A DNA stretch of 64,000 nt from Peribacillus frigoritolerans (GCF_001636405.1 NZ_KV440950.1:4444778-4508777); one strand, 5' to 3'; shown: positions 18,602-28,328, numbered from the stretch's first letter. The notes: generated from the letters alone by a model not told the origin. Program-made: numbers and translations.

Positions 18602-20146
18602 TCAGTTTTGCAGTACATGGTTTTTCAAGGAACGCCGTAAAATTTTACCAGTCGCATTTTTTGGAAGTTCATCCAAAAACTCAATTTTTGCCGGCACCTT
18701 ATATTTGGCCAAGTGTTCCATGCAATGGGCAAGCAGCTCTTCCTCGGTCAATGCATTGTTTTTCTTTACCACAAAGCATTTAACCACTTCCCCCTGATTG
18801 GGATCGGGAACGCCAATGGCTGCTGCCTCAACTACTTCAGGATGAGCATACAAAACCTCCTCCACTTCACGCGGATAGACATTATAGCCACCGACGATGA
18901 TAAGCTCCTTTTTACGATCTACAATGAAAAAGTAGCCTTCATCATCCATCCTGGCTAAATCGCCTGTATATAACCAGCCATTTTTCAAGACAGCGGCTGA
19001 TTCTTCAGGCATTTTATAATAACCTTTCATTACATTCGGACCCCTGACAATCAATTCTCCTACACCATTGATCGGCACTTCTTCTCCAAGCTCATTGACC
19101 ACTTTGTTTTCCACCCTAAGGATGGATGTTCCGATGGAACCCGCCTTCCTTGGACGGTCCAAAGGATTGAAGCAGGTAACAGGGGAAGCTTCGGATAAGC
19201 CATATCCTTCTGAAACCCTAACATTAAATTTCCGCTCGAATGATTCAAGCAGGGACACTGGCATGGCGGATCCGCCAGATATGCATATCCGCAAAGACTT
19301 CAAAGCATCCTCTTTCGCATCTGGATATTGAAAAAGAAAGTTATACATCGTAGGCACACCAGCAAAAACGGTTGCATCATATTTTTTGATTTGCCTGAAT
19401 ATTTCCTTTGGACTGAATTGCGGGACAATTAAGAGCGTACCTCCGCTTATCAACGGGGCATTCACAACTACCGTTAAACTGAAAACATGGAACATTGGCA
19501 ATGTCGTAATGACACGGTCATTTTCCGTGATATTTAAATATTCACCAATATCATGTGCATTAGAGTAGATATTGGTATGTGTGAGCATGGCCCCCTTTGG
19601 TTTCCCCGTTGTCCCGGAAGTATAAAGTATGATTGCCGTATCTTCAGGATCCAGTTCAGGACCTTTAAAGCCTTCATCCCCTGATTCGACCATTTTTGTA
19701 AACGATTTCATTTTATTGCAAATGTTAAATTCGCTACTATCCCCACAATGCAGCTGCGTTTCACAAATTACATATTGTTCTACGCTTGAAAGGATAGGGT
19801 TCATTTTCTCCAGTAAGGGTAAAAGCTTATCCAATGCCACAACAACCTTTACATCGCCATTATTCAGGATATAACCAATCTCGTCAGGTGTGTATATTGG
19901 ATTGACGGGAATTACGGTCGCCCCTGCTCGCATAGCTCCATACAATGAAATGATGAAATGTGGAGAGTTGCCTAATAACAGCGCAATGTTATCACCTTTT
20001 GAAACACCAAGCCTATGTAATTCGTCTGCGAACTTCGTAACGGCTTTATCCAATTCCCCATATGAAGTGGATTGATCCAAAAAGTAATATGCTGGCTTAT
20101 CCGCCTTTTTTAAAGCCATTTGATGAAGCTGTTCAGATAAATTCAT
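18602..20146 (-). CDS. lcfB: Long-chain acyl-CoA synthetase LcfB (YhfL)
   Basis: The enzyme activates long-chain fatty acids to acyl-CoA with ATP, feeding beta-oxidation. The 514-residue ANL-family protein has the AMP-binding motif IILYTSGTTGKPKGAML near residues 170-186, GYGLSEASPV in the middle, and the adenylation/thioesterification hinge with WLYTGDLARMDDEGYFF and DRKKELIIVGGYNVYP. The C-terminal catalytic lysine lies in LPKNATGKILRRSL. The ATG at 20146 follows GGGAGGGAG. A near-perfect FadR operator lies just upstream, matching the known FadR control of lcfB in B. subtilis. Confidence 0.95.
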   Translation of the reverse strand: MNLSEQLHQMALKKADKPAYYFLDQSTSYGELDKAVTKFADELHRLGVSKGDNIALLLGNSPHFIISLYGAMRAGATVIPVNPIYTPDEIGYILNNGDVKVVVALDKLLPLLEKMNPILSSVEQYVICETQLHCGDSSEFNICNKMKSFTKMVESGDEGFKGPELDPEDTAIILYTSGTTGKPKGAMLTHTNIYSNAHDIGEYLNITENDRVITTLPMFHVFSLTVVVNAPLISGGTLLIVPQFSPKEIFRQIKKYDATVFAGVPTMYNFLFQYPDAKEDALKSLRICISGGSAMPVSLLESFERKFNVRVSEGYGLSEASPVTCFNPLDRPRKAGSIGTSILRVENKVVNELGEEVPINGVGELIVRGPNVMKGYYKMPEESAAVLKNGWLYTGDLARMDDEGYFFIVDRKKELIIVGGYNVYPREVEEVLYAHPEVVEAAAIGVPDPNQGEVVKCFVVKKNNALTEEELLAHCMEHLAKYKVPAKIEFLDELPKNATGKILRRSLKNHVLQN

Positions 20147-20171
20147 CTTTCTCCCTCCCCTGCAAATAGCA

Positions 20172-20189
20172 TGAATGAATGGTCATTCA
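20172..20189. promoter_or_regulatory. FadR operator upstream of lcfB
   Basis: The 18-bp sequence TGAATGAATGGTCATTCA fits the Bacillus FadR consensus TGAATGAMTANTCATTCA at all fixed positions but one. FadR represses fatty-acid degradation genes until long-chain acyl-CoA accumulates; that is established in B. subtilis. fadR itself is not in this window. Confidence 0.85.
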
Positions 20190-20285
20190 TTTTTATGGTG
20201 AACTAAATACATTTTTATTATATTAAAAGAATGCAATCACAGCAACCATTTTATCCATATTCAAGCAATTACTGTCATTATTAGT

Positions 20286-20316
20286 CACAAAAGCCGTCCT
20301 ATTAAGTCGGGACGGC
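20286..20316 (-). terminator. Rho-independent terminator of lplJ
   Basis: Stem GCCGTCC/GGACGGC (plus 20293-20299 and 20310-20316) followed on the minus strand by TTTTGTG. Confidence 0.8.
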
Positions 20317-20324
20317 ATTCAAGC

Positions 20325-21314
20325 TTAATATATTAAAGCCAATATTTCTTCTTTTGTTACATTGCCAAAATAATGACGAACATCGATTTCATCCAGCACT
20401 CTGCTGATTGCTTCCTTTTCATAGCGTGTTCCAGTAAGCTTTCGTTCAATATCCGCAACCTCTCCGACCCCGAAGAAATCACCGTAGATCTTGCAGTTTT
20501 CAATGATTCCCCTGTTCACTTCAAGGCGGATATCAACAGATCCCACAGGAAATCTATGTGAGTTTTGCAAGTTGAATTTAGGTGATTTTCCGTAATTCCA
20601 CTCCCAATTTTGATACCTATCTTCCGAGATTTCGTGAATTTTCTCCCAATCCGTTTCTGTTAAAACATACTCTATAACCTTTCCGGTATCTTTGAAAATA
20701 TTTTGCAGAAGGAATGAACGGAATTCTTCGACAGACATCGGTTCTTTTAGGAAATCGGCGATATTACCGACACGGCTTCTTATCGATTTAATCCCTTTGG
20801 ACTCGATTTTATCTTTTTTCACTTTTAAAGCGGATACAATGTGATCCATTTCTGATTGAAACAGCAATGTCCCATGACTGAACATTCTGCCCTTCGTTGA
20901 AAACATCGCGTTTCCCGAAATTTTCTTTCCTTCAGCCAGAATATCGTTACGACCGCTCAATTCAGCATGTATTCCTAGTTTCTCGAGCGTTTCCACGACA
21001 GGCTGGGTGAATTTCTTGAAGTTATGGAAACTATCCCCATCGTCTTTCGTAATGAAACTGAAATTGAGATTCCCTAGGTCATGATAAACCGCTCCACCCC
21101 CGGAAAGGCGGCGAACAACTGTAATGCCCTTTTCATCTACATAATCGGAATTGATTTCTTCGATCGTATTTTGATTTCTGCCTATGATGATTGAAGGTCG
21201 ATTAATGTAAAATAAAAGATAGGTTTCATCTATATTTAAATGTTTAAGCGCATATTCTTCGATGGCCAGGTTAATTCTTGGATCTGTAATTCCCTTATTA
21301 TCAATAAAAAGCAC
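20325..21314 (-). CDS. lplJ: Lipoate-protein ligase LplJ
   Basis: LplJ attaches free lipoate to lipoyl domains (E2 subunits and GcvH) through lipoyl-AMP. The 329-residue product shows the family motifs: IIIGRNQNTIEEIN, VRRLSGGGAVYHDLGNLN near 75-92, and the lysine motif GKKISGNAMFSTKGRMFSHG near 130-149. The C-terminal accessory domain (GVGEVADIERKLTGTRY) is present. It begins with GTG at 21314, seven bases after AGGAGG. It follows yhfI on the same strand, matching the yhfI-lplJ order in B. subtilis. Confidence 0.95.
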   Translation of the reverse strand: MLFIDNKGITDPRINLAIEEYALKHLNIDETYLLFYINRPSIIIGRNQNTIEEINSDYVDEKGITVVRRLSGGGAVYHDLGNLNFSFITKDDGDSFHNFKKFTQPVVETLEKLGIHAELSGRNDILAEGKKISGNAMFSTKGRMFSHGTLLFQSEMDHIVSALKVKKDKIESKGIKSIRSRVGNIADFLKEPMSVEEFRSFLLQNIFKDTGKVIEYVLTETDWEKIHEISEDRYQNWEWNYGKSPKFNLQNSHRFPVGSVDIRLEVNRGIIENCKIYGDFFGVGEVADIERKLTGTRYEKEAISRVLDEIDVRHYFGNVTKEEILALIY

Positions 21315-21355
21315 AGTTGTTCCTCCTTGTAGACTTCATATCACTGATGTTTCAT

Positions 21356-22090
21356 TTATAGTTGGAACTCGAGATTGGTTTTGGCTACAGCTATTTCCCT
21401 TTTGAATACCTCGGATGCTTCTTTTTTCAGTTGATCGAGATTCCCATATTGAGGGAGGTGAGTTAACAGCAAAAGCTGGACGTCAGCCTTTGCTGCCAGC
21501 AGGCCCGCTTCCCTTGCCGTCATATGCCCCGCCTTTGAACCATCCATATCACTATAAAAGTTACTTTCACATAATAAAACATTTGCGTCTTTAGCGAAAT
21601 CTGCAAGCTCATCCATATATGAACTGTCACCTGTGTAAACTATCGAATGATTTTCAGCTTCAATCCTCATTGCAAAACAAGGGACTGGATGTTTTGTTTT
21701 CATGAACGTAAATTTACACGGTCCAATGGTTAAGGGGTGATCAGCAGAGATGGCTATCCCCTTTGTCACGTCTTTATATGTTAACTTACCAAATTCGACT
21801 TCGTCCAAATCATGACCATATATAGGAATCGTCCTTTTTTCGCTGCCCAATATCTGTTGTATGAATGCAGCGTGCTGCAGGACACCAATATCCGCTACAT
21901 GATCAGGATGATAGTGGGATAATACAACTGCACCAAGATCCTCCGGCTTCATATGGTTTTGAAGCTGTGATAGGACACCGCTGCCACAATCAAGCAGAAT
22001 GCGAAAATCTTCATATTCAAGCAAATAGCCGGAACTTGCCTCATTTTTAGCTGGATAACCGCCCCAGCACCCAATTACGGTGATTTTCAT
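21356..22090 (-). CDS. yhfI: Metallo-beta-lactamase fold hydrolase YhfI
   Basis: A 244-residue MBL-fold enzyme of the RNase Z/phosphodiesterase-like group. The metal site is LSHYHPDHVADI (His59, His61, Asp63, His64), with LLDCGSGVL before it and IVYTGDSSYMDEL and LCESNFY further on. I choose ATG 22090, which follows AAGGAG with 9-base spacing; this gives the same length as B. subtilis YhfI. A longer frame starting at 22129 lacks a binding site. The substrate is unknown. It probably shares a transcript with lplJ. Confidence 0.9.
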   Translation of the reverse strand: MKITVIGCWGGYPAKNEASSGYLLEYEDFRILLDCGSGVLSQLQNHMKPEDLGAVVLSHYHPDHVADIGVLQHAAFIQQILGSEKRTIPIYGHDLDEVEFGKLTYKDVTKGIAISADHPLTIGPCKFTFMKTKHPVPCFAMRIEAENHSIVYTGDSSYMDELADFAKDANVLLCESNFYSDMDGSKAGHMTAREAGLLAAKADVQLLLLTHLPQYGNLDQLKKEASEVFKREIAVAKTNLEFQL

Positions 22091-22263
22091 GCTTAGGCAC
22101 TCCTTTTTTTCTCTCAATGACTTCCCCATTAATATAAACTATTCTTGCCCTTATTTCACCTTTTTTACTTATGTTATAAAACATTCATTGACATTTCAAA
22201 TCTGTTATAATACAATAAACCCATAGAAAAGCGAATAATAAAAAAATTCAGGAGATGATGTTC

Positions 22264-22392
22264 ATGATTCAAAGTAGCGTTGAGTTCTTTAAAAATCTGC
22301 CACCGAAACAATGCACGGAATGCGGAAAAAAAATTGAAGAACAGCACGAATGTTATGGAAACCACTGTGATCATTGCCTTTCTGGAGAGTAG
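22264..22392 (+). CDS. yhfH: YhfH family zinc-ribbon-like miniprotein
   Basis: This 42-residue protein has two CxxC pairs: PPKQCTECGKKIEE and YGNHCDHCLSGE, typical of a zinc-binding knuckle. AGGAG at 22250-22254 is 9 bases before ATG 22264. B. subtilis YhfH has the same size, composition and location, divergent from yhfI. The function is unknown. Confidence 0.85.
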   Translation: MIQSSVEFFKNLPPKQCTECGKKIEEQHECYGNHCDHCLSGE

Positions 22393-22478
22393 TAGTCTTT
22401 GTGATTCACCATCCTCTTCCCAAATAGCAGGATGAATTCATAGATGTTTCGGTTTCGCAGCTGAAAAAAAAACTAATA

Positions 22479-22514
22479 AAAAAAGAGATACCGATGATCG
22501 GTATCTCTTTTTTT
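22479..22514. terminator. Bidirectional terminator between yhfH and yhgD
   Basis: Near-perfect stem AAAAAGAGATACCGAT/ATCGGTATCTCTTTTT, with A- and T-runs on both sides. Confidence 0.88.
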
Positions 22515-22551
22515 ATTGGGGTTCATTGCCTTTCAGCAAAAAATAGAATGA

Positions 22552-23127
22552 TCACGTAACGGATAATCCTTTGAACAAATATATTTTAAATAGTTCAGCA
22601 ATTTCCTCTTTCTCTAATGGGGCATGGTTCCTTTCCCAATCAAAGATCAGGGCAAGGTACATCTTTAGCATCAGGAAAGCTGTTATCTCCGGATCGCAAG
22701 GTTGTATGTCGCCCTTATCAATCGCTATTTTTAGTTTTTCCTTAATGTAGGATACAATGGCTTCTTCCATTTCATAAACATTTTCCTGAACGGCCGGCGT
22801 ACCAATTTCCCGCTCTTCCTGAAGAAGTTTTAATGATAATTGATGTTCCTGCCTGAACTCCAGAATTCGATAAACGGCCCGATGCAGGTTTTCAAAAAAG
22901 GAGAGTTGGTCATCCAAAGATTGTTCCGCCTCATATTTCATTTCCTCTATCATCCGCTGAACGATTTCTTTAAATAGCTCTTCTTTATTTTTATAAAAGG
23001 TATAAATGGTCCCTTTTCCCACATTGGCAATTTTAGCGACTTGATCCATCGTCGTTGCCTTATAGCCAAAAAGTGAAAACGACTTGGTCGCAGCTTCCAA
23101 AATTAATTTTTTACGATCAACAGACAT
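22552..23127 (-). CDS. yhgD: TetR family regulator YhgD
   Basis: This 191-residue TetR repressor has an N-terminal helix-turn-helix (ATTMDQVAKIANVGKGTIYT, about residues 20-40) and a helical ligand-binding domain. I start it at ATG 23127, directly after GAGGTGG; a longer frame from 23205 has no ribosome binding site. In B. subtilis yhgD follows hemY in the hemEHY cluster; here hemY is missing and yhgD comes straight after hemH. Ligand and targets are unknown. Confidence 0.88.
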   Translation of the reverse strand: MSVDRKKLILEAATKSFSLFGYKATTMDQVAKIANVGKGTIYTFYKNKEELFKEIVQRMIEEMKYEAEQSLDDQLSFFENLHRAVYRILEFRQEHQLSLKLLQEEREIGTPAVQENVYEMEEAIVSYIKEKLKIAIDKGDIQPCDPEITAFLMLKMYLALIFDWERNHAPLEKEEIAELFKIYLFKGLSVT

Positions 23128-23219
23128 TTCCCACCTCAATCCTGACCAGACGGACAAAACAGTCATTATGTTCGATATCATACCAAAAATTTTCAGTCTT
23201 TTCAATTATATTTTCAATT

Positions 23220-23252
23220 TCCAAGAGAAACAATGGCCATCCCCGTTACTGG
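23220..23252 (-). terminator. Possible hemH terminator
   Basis: Imperfect stem TGGCTGTCC/GGGGATGGCCA followed on the minus strand by TTGTTTCTC. Weaker than the others in the window. Confidence 0.4.
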
Positions 23253-23389
23253 ACAGCCACTTTTCGAAAATACATATTTATTTAAATCTGCAAGGCCAAA
23301 TGCAGCGTCGCTTTTCCAGTGAATAACATAACTAAAATTTGCAGAGCACATGGCAAGCATGGTTAAACTAATTTTCTCCTATTGACTGA

Positions 23390-24325
23390 TCACTTTTCCT
23401 GTAATCTGTTTAAAATGATCGTGGCCAAAGCATCGATGAATTCAGGTTTAACATTGGGCATATCCGGCCTATAGTAGCCTGCACCAATCTCTTCCGTCAC
23501 AACCTTACATTCATAATCGTTATCATAAAGGACTTCAAGGTGCTCGGCAACAAAGCCAACAGGAATATAAATGAAAGCTTTATAACCTTTTGCTTGATGA
23601 AGATCTCTGGTTAAATCCTGTACATCGGGTCCCAACCATGGTTCAGGAGTTTGTCCAGCGCTTTGCCAGCCTACTGCATAATTGGTAACCCCTGCACCTT
23701 CGGCAATCATGTCTGCCGTTTCTTTCAGTTGATTTGGATACGGATCTCCCGATTGCAAGATTTTTTCCGGGAGGCTATGTGCCGACACAATCAAAGCGAA
23801 ATTATCGCGTTCTTCCGAGGTCATTTTCCCAATCACTTCTTTTACCTGGTCTACCCAATATTGGATGAATTTTGGCTCATCATACCAGCTTTCAACGGAA
23901 TTGATGGTCAGGTCCCCCAATTTAGAGGCTTCATCCTGGGCACGTCCATTATAAGACTTCACGCTGAATGTTGAAAAATGCGGTGCCAATACGATACTGA
24001 CCGCTTCTTTGATTCCATCTTCATGCATTTGTTTCACTGCGTCTTCAACAAAAGGTTCAATATGCTTCAGGCCCAGATATGCCTTGAATTCAACTTCCTC
24101 CTGAACGGAATTCAATTTCTTTTCAAGCGCTTCAGCTTGTCCTGCCGTTATTTTTGCAAGCGGGGATAAACCACCGATCGCTTCATATCTGCCTTTTAGG
24201 TCGGCAATCAATTCGTCGCTTGGACGTCTCCCATGACGAATATGTGTATAATACCTTTCAATATCCTCTTCAGTGTATGGAGTACCATAAGCCATGACTA
24301 AAAGGCCCATTTTTTTTCTTGACAT
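23390..24325 (-). CDS. hemH: Ferrochelatase HemH/CpfC (coproporphyrin-type)
   Basis: The enzyme inserts Fe2+ into the porphyrin ring; in Gram-positive bacteria the substrate is coproporphyrin III. The 311-residue soluble protein has the catalytic histidine in [10 protein letters not shown] near residue 181 and the metal-binding glutamate in [14 protein letters not shown] near residue 260. The N-terminal [19 protein letters not shown] motif is characteristic. It lies 78 bases downstream of hemE on the same strand, with a GAGGTG ribosome binding site. hemY, which follows in B. subtilis, is absent. Confidence 0.96.
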   Translation of the reverse strand: MSRKKMGLLVMAYGTPYTEEDIERYYTHIRHGRRPSDELIADLKGRYEAIGGLSPLAKITAGQAEALEKKLNSVQEEVEFKAYLGLKHIEPFVEDAVKQMHEDGIKEAVSIVLAPHFSTFSVKSYNGRAQDEASKLGDLTINSVESWYDEPKFIQYWVDQVKEVIGKMTSEERDNFALIVSAHSLPEKILQSGDPYPNQLKETADMIAEGAGVTNYAVGWQSAGQTPEPWLGPDVQDLTRDLHQAKGYKAFIYIPVGFVAEHLEVLYDNDYECKVVTEEIGAGYYRPDMPNVKPEFIDALATIILNRLQEK

Positions 24326-24403
24326 GAAGTTACACCTCTTTTAAAGATTTCGTTCTTTTATTGTGCATCCAATTAAGGAGTTTTAGCAAATGGTTCGCTC
24401 ACC

Positions 24404-25447
24404 TTACTTCATTTTTGATGAATATTCATGAATGAAAGCGGTCAACCTCTTCAGTGTTTCCGGATTTACGGAAGGGAAAACCCCATGACCAAGGTTAAAG
24501 ATGTAGCCGTCCTGCTCCATGCCCTGATCGAGGATCCTTTTCGTCCGTTCTTCTATAACATCCCATGATGATAATAGCAGGGCAGGATCTAGATTACCTT
24601 GTACCGTTTTCTGGATTCCCATTTGTCTTGCTTCTGTAATTGGCAGTCTCCAATCAAGCCCGACTACATCAATCGGAAGATCATTCCACTCAAGTGCCAA
24701 GTGACTTGCGCCGACCCCGAACATGATTAGCGGTACATTTTCTTCACGCAATGATGAAAAGATACGAGTCATGATCGGCTTGATGAATACGCGGTAATCT
24801 TCAACATTCAAAGCACCCACCCAGGAATCAAAGATTTGGATGGCTTTAACGCCGGCTTTGATTTGCGACTTGACATAGACGATGATCATATCCGCTAACT
24901 TATCCATTAATGCAAACCAGGCCTTTGGCTCGGAATACATGAAAGCTTTCGTCTTATTGTAGTTTTTGGAGGGGCCGCCTTCAATCATGTATGAAGCAAC
25001 GGTGAAAGGAGCCCCGGAGAAACCGATCAAAGGAACGGACAATTGCTCCGTGGTCAATAATTTAATCGTGTCCAACACATATGGGATGTCTTTCTCTGGG
25101 TTCAATTCACCTAATTTTTCAACATCTGTCACCGATTGGATCGGATTGGCTATGACTGGACCGATTCCGGACTTAATCTCAACATCGACACCAATGGCTG
25201 GTAGCGGTGTCATTATATCTTTATATAAAATCGCAGCGTCTACATCATATTGCTCAACTGGCAATCTAGTTACATAAGCGCATAATTCCGGCTGATGAGT
25301 AATTTCAAAAAGTGAGTACTTCTCTTTCAATTTACGGTATTCCGGCTGTGAACGGCCAGCCTGACGCATATACCAAACAGGTACATGATCCGTTTTCTCT
25401 CCTCTTGCAGCTTTTAAAAATGTATCATTCGTAATTTCCTTAGACAT
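24404..25447 (-). CDS. hemE: Uroporphyrinogen decarboxylase HemE
   Basis: HemE decarboxylates uroporphyrinogen III to coproporphyrinogen III in haem synthesis. From ATG 25447 (after AAAGGTGG) it has 347 residues, matching the family. Substrate-binding motifs are [16 protein letters not shown] near the N-terminus, [15 protein letters not shown], and [13 protein letters not shown] near the C-terminus. It begins the hemE-hemH operon, divergent from hmoB, so haem synthesis and haem degradation genes face each other across 230 bp. Confidence 0.97.
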   Translation of the reverse strand: MSKEITNDTFLKAARGEKTDHVPVWYMRQAGRSQPEYRKLKEKYSLFEITHQPELCAYVTRLPVEQYDVDAAILYKDIMTPLPAIGVDVEIKSGIGPVIANPIQSVTDVEKLGELNPEKDIPYVLDTIKLLTTEQLSVPLIGFSGAPFTVASYMIEGGPSKNYNKTKAFMYSEPKAWFALMDKLADMIIVYVKSQIKAGVKAIQIFDSWVGALNVEDYRVFIKPIMTRIFSSLREENVPLIMFGVGASHLALEWNDLPIDVVGLDWRLPITEARQMGIQKTVQGNLDPALLLSSWDVIEERTKRILDQGMEQDGYIFNLGHGVFPSVNPETLKRLTAFIHEYSSKMK

Positions 25448-25699
25448 TAATATCCACCTTTCAAGCAATCACGTTTCTATTTTTATTCATTACCTACATA
25501 GAATATCAGAAGGATGTTGAATTTCAAATCGAATCTCCTTAAACTATAGCTTTTTCTATAATATATTTGTCAAAAAATCGACTTTTATATATGTATCTTA
25601 CCGGTTTACCAGCTTAATGGTTAGTTTGGAAATGGTAAAAGCACTATTCATTGGGTAAAATGGGTATACAGGTACTATATAGAAATTGGAGGGGAATTT

Positions 25700-26215
25700 A
25701 TGAATGTATTCATCACATCAGGTACTTATGATTTTTTGAAATTAAAAAAAGATAAACACCCGAATGAAAAAATATTACTTATGCAGAACGCTCAAAACAC
25801 AGTACTTTTACATGAAACTACAGGTAAAACGCTCTTCAGCTCGCCACGAAAATATGAGGTAGTCGATGGGAAGGGAACTCTTCAAGATCATGGATATGTG
25901 GTCATGAACAATATCCCTGTCAGTGAGGAAGGACGGCCGGTATTTGAACACCGTTTTAAAAACAGGGCCGGATTCATTGAAAATGAACCAGGCTTCGTTG
26001 CCCTTCGTATCCTGCGTCCAATCAACTCTGAAACATATGTAATCTTAACGATTTGGGAAAAACAATCGGACTTTATGAACTGGAAGAAATCCAGTTCATT
26101 CCAGCAGGCGCATAACAGTGACTCCAAACCTCCTGTTACGAATTCCAGCCAGAAGATGTTTTCAGGTGAAGCCTTTGTAACACAGTATACATTGGTGAAA
26201 GATTCTGAGGAATAG
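25700..26215 (+). CDS. hmoB: Haem-degrading monooxygenase HmoB (YhgC)
   Basis: HmoB cleaves haem to release iron. The 171-residue protein has an N-terminal extension (about 60 residues) and a C-terminal antibiotic-biosynthesis-monooxygenase domain (NRAGFIENEPGFVALRILRP, then YVILTIWEKQSDFMNWKKS). The haem-coordinating histidine is probably that of SFQQAHNSD. Size, architecture and place beside hemE match B. subtilis HmoB. GGAGGGG precedes ATG 25700. No Fur box was seen upstream. Confidence 0.92.
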   Translation: MNVFITSGTYDFLKLKKDKHPNEKILLMQNAQNTVLLHETTGKTLFSSPRKYEVVDGKGTLQDHGYVVMNNIPVSEEGRPVFEHRFKNRAGFIENEPGFVALRILRPINSETYVILTIWEKQSDFMNWKKSSSFQQAHNSDSKPPVTNSSQKMFSGEAFVTQYTLVKDSEE

Positions 26216-26232
26216 ACTATTTACTGCTTAAT

Positions 26233-26262
26233 AAGAGGCCCATCCTAAAGGATGGGCCCCTT
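26233..26262. terminator. Hairpin after hmoB
   Basis: Perfect stem GGCCCATCC/GGATGGGCC (26237-26258). The T-tract is poor, so it may be a weak terminator. Confidence 0.6.
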
Positions 26263-26384
26263 CATAGTAATGCAGAACGTTATTTGGACGCTAAAAGTCA
26301 TATAAACCTATAACAATCCGACAAATTCCTTCTTTATTTCCGGGGAAATGCAACCGATATTTACATATATTTCATCAGAATCCT

Positions 26385-27017
26385 TTACTCAAAGCATCTA
26401 GATCCCAGGAATTTATACAATTTAAACAAGATTAAACTATATGCCGCCCCTAATGCAAAACCTGCCAAGATATCAGTTGGAAAGTGAACTTTCATAACGA
26501 TCCTGCTGACACCAATTAGCAGGACGAGACAAAAGAAACCGATTCCCACTGCCCATTTCAATGAGTTTCCTTTAATTTCACTCATGATTAAATAAGCAAC
26601 CATACTGAAGAAAATAAGGCCCACCATTGCGTGGGCACTTGGAAAACTGAAGCCGGCGGTCTCCATCAAATGATTTTCAGGGCGCACTCTTTTAACATGA
26701 TTTTTTATCCACCCATTTAATACATCCCCCCCCCCCCCGGCAATCCCGATAGAAAAGACGGCCATGGTCCAATAATCCTTCTTCATTATCCACAAATATA
26801 GAACACATAGTAAGCTACCAAAACCAATGAACATGGATTTTCCAAGATAGGTAAAGGATTTAAAGAAAGTGAACGAAAAAGTCTTTTTACCTACGGAAAA
26901 GAGTTCCGCAATATATGTATCGAATGCTAAAGATTTCTCACTCTGGACTTCATTCATCAAAAAAAAGAATAGCAACAAGCAAAGCGAAACCATAGCAATC
27001 CAGGAATATTTATTCAT
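26385..27017 (-). CDS. PAP2 superfamily phosphatase, membrane-bound
   Basis: A 210-residue integral membrane phosphatase of the PAP2 family (undecaprenyl-diphosphate or phosphatidate type). The three active-site motifs are visible: KNHVKRVRP, FPSAHAM (PSxxH) and SRIVMKVHFPTDILAG (SRxxxxxHxxxD). About five or six hydrophobic segments surround them. Upstream of motif 1, a run of 13 G bases (C on the plus strand, about 26726-26738) encodes four consecutive glycines in AGGGGDVLNG; gain or loss of one base would shift the frame. The start ATG 27017 follows GAGGAG. The exact substrate cannot be told. Confidence 0.88.
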   Translation of the reverse strand: MNKYSWIAMVSLCLLLFFFLMNEVQSEKSLAFDTYIAELFSVGKKTFSFTFFKSFTYLGKSMFIGFGSLLCVLYLWIMKKDYWTMAVFSIGIAGGGGDVLNGWIKNHVKRVRPENHLMETAGFSFPSAHAMVGLIFFSMVAYLIMSEIKGNSLKWAVGIGFFCLVLLIGVSRIVMKVHFPTDILAGFALGAAYSLILFKLYKFLGSRCFE

Positions 27018-27111
27018 TATATATCTCTCTCCTCAAGGTATTTAATTCACTTTGGATCATTCAGAATATGATATACTATTTACAATTAATCCAATCATTG
27101 GGAGGTGCAAA

Positions 27112-28326
27112 ATGATACAGCGATTACACGATCTTCTGGATGGCTCATATGAAGAAATGGTTTCCATCAGGCGTTACCTTCATCAACATCCCGAGCTTTC
27201 TTTTCAAGAAACCCAAACGGCAGCCTTCATCGCTGAATATTATGAAAAACATGGAATCGAACACCGGACGAATGTAGGCGGAAATGGTGTTATCGCCAAG
27301 GTCACAGGCAGTAAGCCTGGTAAAACCGTAGCATTGCGCGCTGATTTCGACGCCTTACCCATTCAAGATGAAAAAGAAGTTCACTATAGATCTTCCGTAC
27401 CCGGGGTCATGCATGCGTGTGGACACGATGGCCATACAGCGACACTCCTTGTCCTTGCTAAAAACCTGAATGAACTGAAGGATGAGCTCGAAGGTGAATA
27501 TATATTTATCCACCAGCATGCTGAAGAATATGCTCCAGGGGGTGCCAAACCGATGATTGAGGCTGGCTGCCTTGATGGGGTGGATGTAATTTTCGGCACC
27601 CATTTATGGGCGACGGCCCCAACCGGAACAGTCCAATACGCTTATGGACCCCTTATGGCCGCTGCTGACCGTTTTGAAATCACCATTCAAGGGCAGGGCG
27701 GACATGGAGCCCAGCCGCATAAAACCCGTGATGCAATCGTAGTCGGCTCTCAGCTCGTCATGGCCCTGCAGCAAATCGTAAGCCGCCGCCTAAACCCAAT
27801 AGATTCTGCAGTCATTACCGTCGGTTCCTTTGTAGCAGATAATGCCTTTAACGTCATTGCAGATAAGGCTAAAATAATCGGGACCGTCCGCACATTCAAG
27901 GAAGATGTCCGTTCATTCATTAGCGAAGAAATGGAGCGGATTGTTAAAGGAACCTGCATAGCTGCGGACTGCACCTATGAATATCAATACTTTCAAGGTT
28001 ATCCAGCTGTTATTCCGCATGTTGAGGAAACTAAATTCCTCATCGAAAGCACTGAGTCCGTCAAGGAAGTTTTGATTACAGAGGAAATTGACCCGGATAT
28101 GACAGGTGAAGATTTTTCTTATTATTTACAAAATGTAAAAGGTACATTCTTCTTTACGGGAGCAAGGCCAAAAAATGAACATACATATCCACATCATCAC
28201 CCTTTGTTTGACATTGATGAAAAGGCGATGCTCATTGCTGCCAAAATATTAGGCACTGCAGCGGTGACCTATCACAATAAGGAACAATCATCTAAAAAAG
28301 TGAATGAACCTATATTGCGAAAATGA
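27112..28326 (+). CDS. yhaA: M20 family amidohydrolase/peptidase YhaA
   Basis: A zinc-dependent amidohydrolase of the N-acyl-amino-acid deacylase/IAA-hydrolase group. From ATG 27112 (GGGAGGTG site; an upstream frame has none) it has 404 residues. Metal and fold motifs include ALRADFDALPIQDE, MHACGHDGHTATLL, IHQHAEEYAPGGAKPMIEAG and GQGGHGAQPHKTRDAIV; the C-terminal metal ligand is in YPHHHPLFDID. Physiological substrates are N-acyl amino acids or peptides; which ones is unknown. The same gene sits beside the ecs cluster in B. subtilis. Confidence 0.9.
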   Translation: MIQRLHDLLDGSYEEMVSIRRYLHQHPELSFQETQTAAFIAEYYEKHGIEHRTNVGGNGVIAKVTGSKPGKTVALRADFDALPIQDEKEVHYRSSVPGVMHACGHDGHTATLLVLAKNLNELKDELEGEYIFIHQHAEEYAPGGAKPMIEAGCLDGVDVIFGTHLWATAPTGTVQYAYGPLMAAADRFEITIQGQGGHGAQPHKTRDAIVVGSQLVMALQQIVSRRLNPIDSAVITVGSFVADNAFNVIADKAKIIGTVRTFKEDVRSFISEEMERIVKGTCIAADCTYEYQYFQGYPAVIPHVEETKFLIESTESVKEVLITEEIDPDMTGEDFSYYLQNVKGTFFFTGARPKNEHTYPHHHPLFDIDEKAMLIAAKILGTAAVTYHNKEQSSKKVNEPILRK

Positions 28327-28328
28327 TA

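Noticed and set aside
25469-25699. Fur or PerR box between hemE and hmoB
   Set aside because: No match close enough to either consensus was found, even though the genes concern haem.
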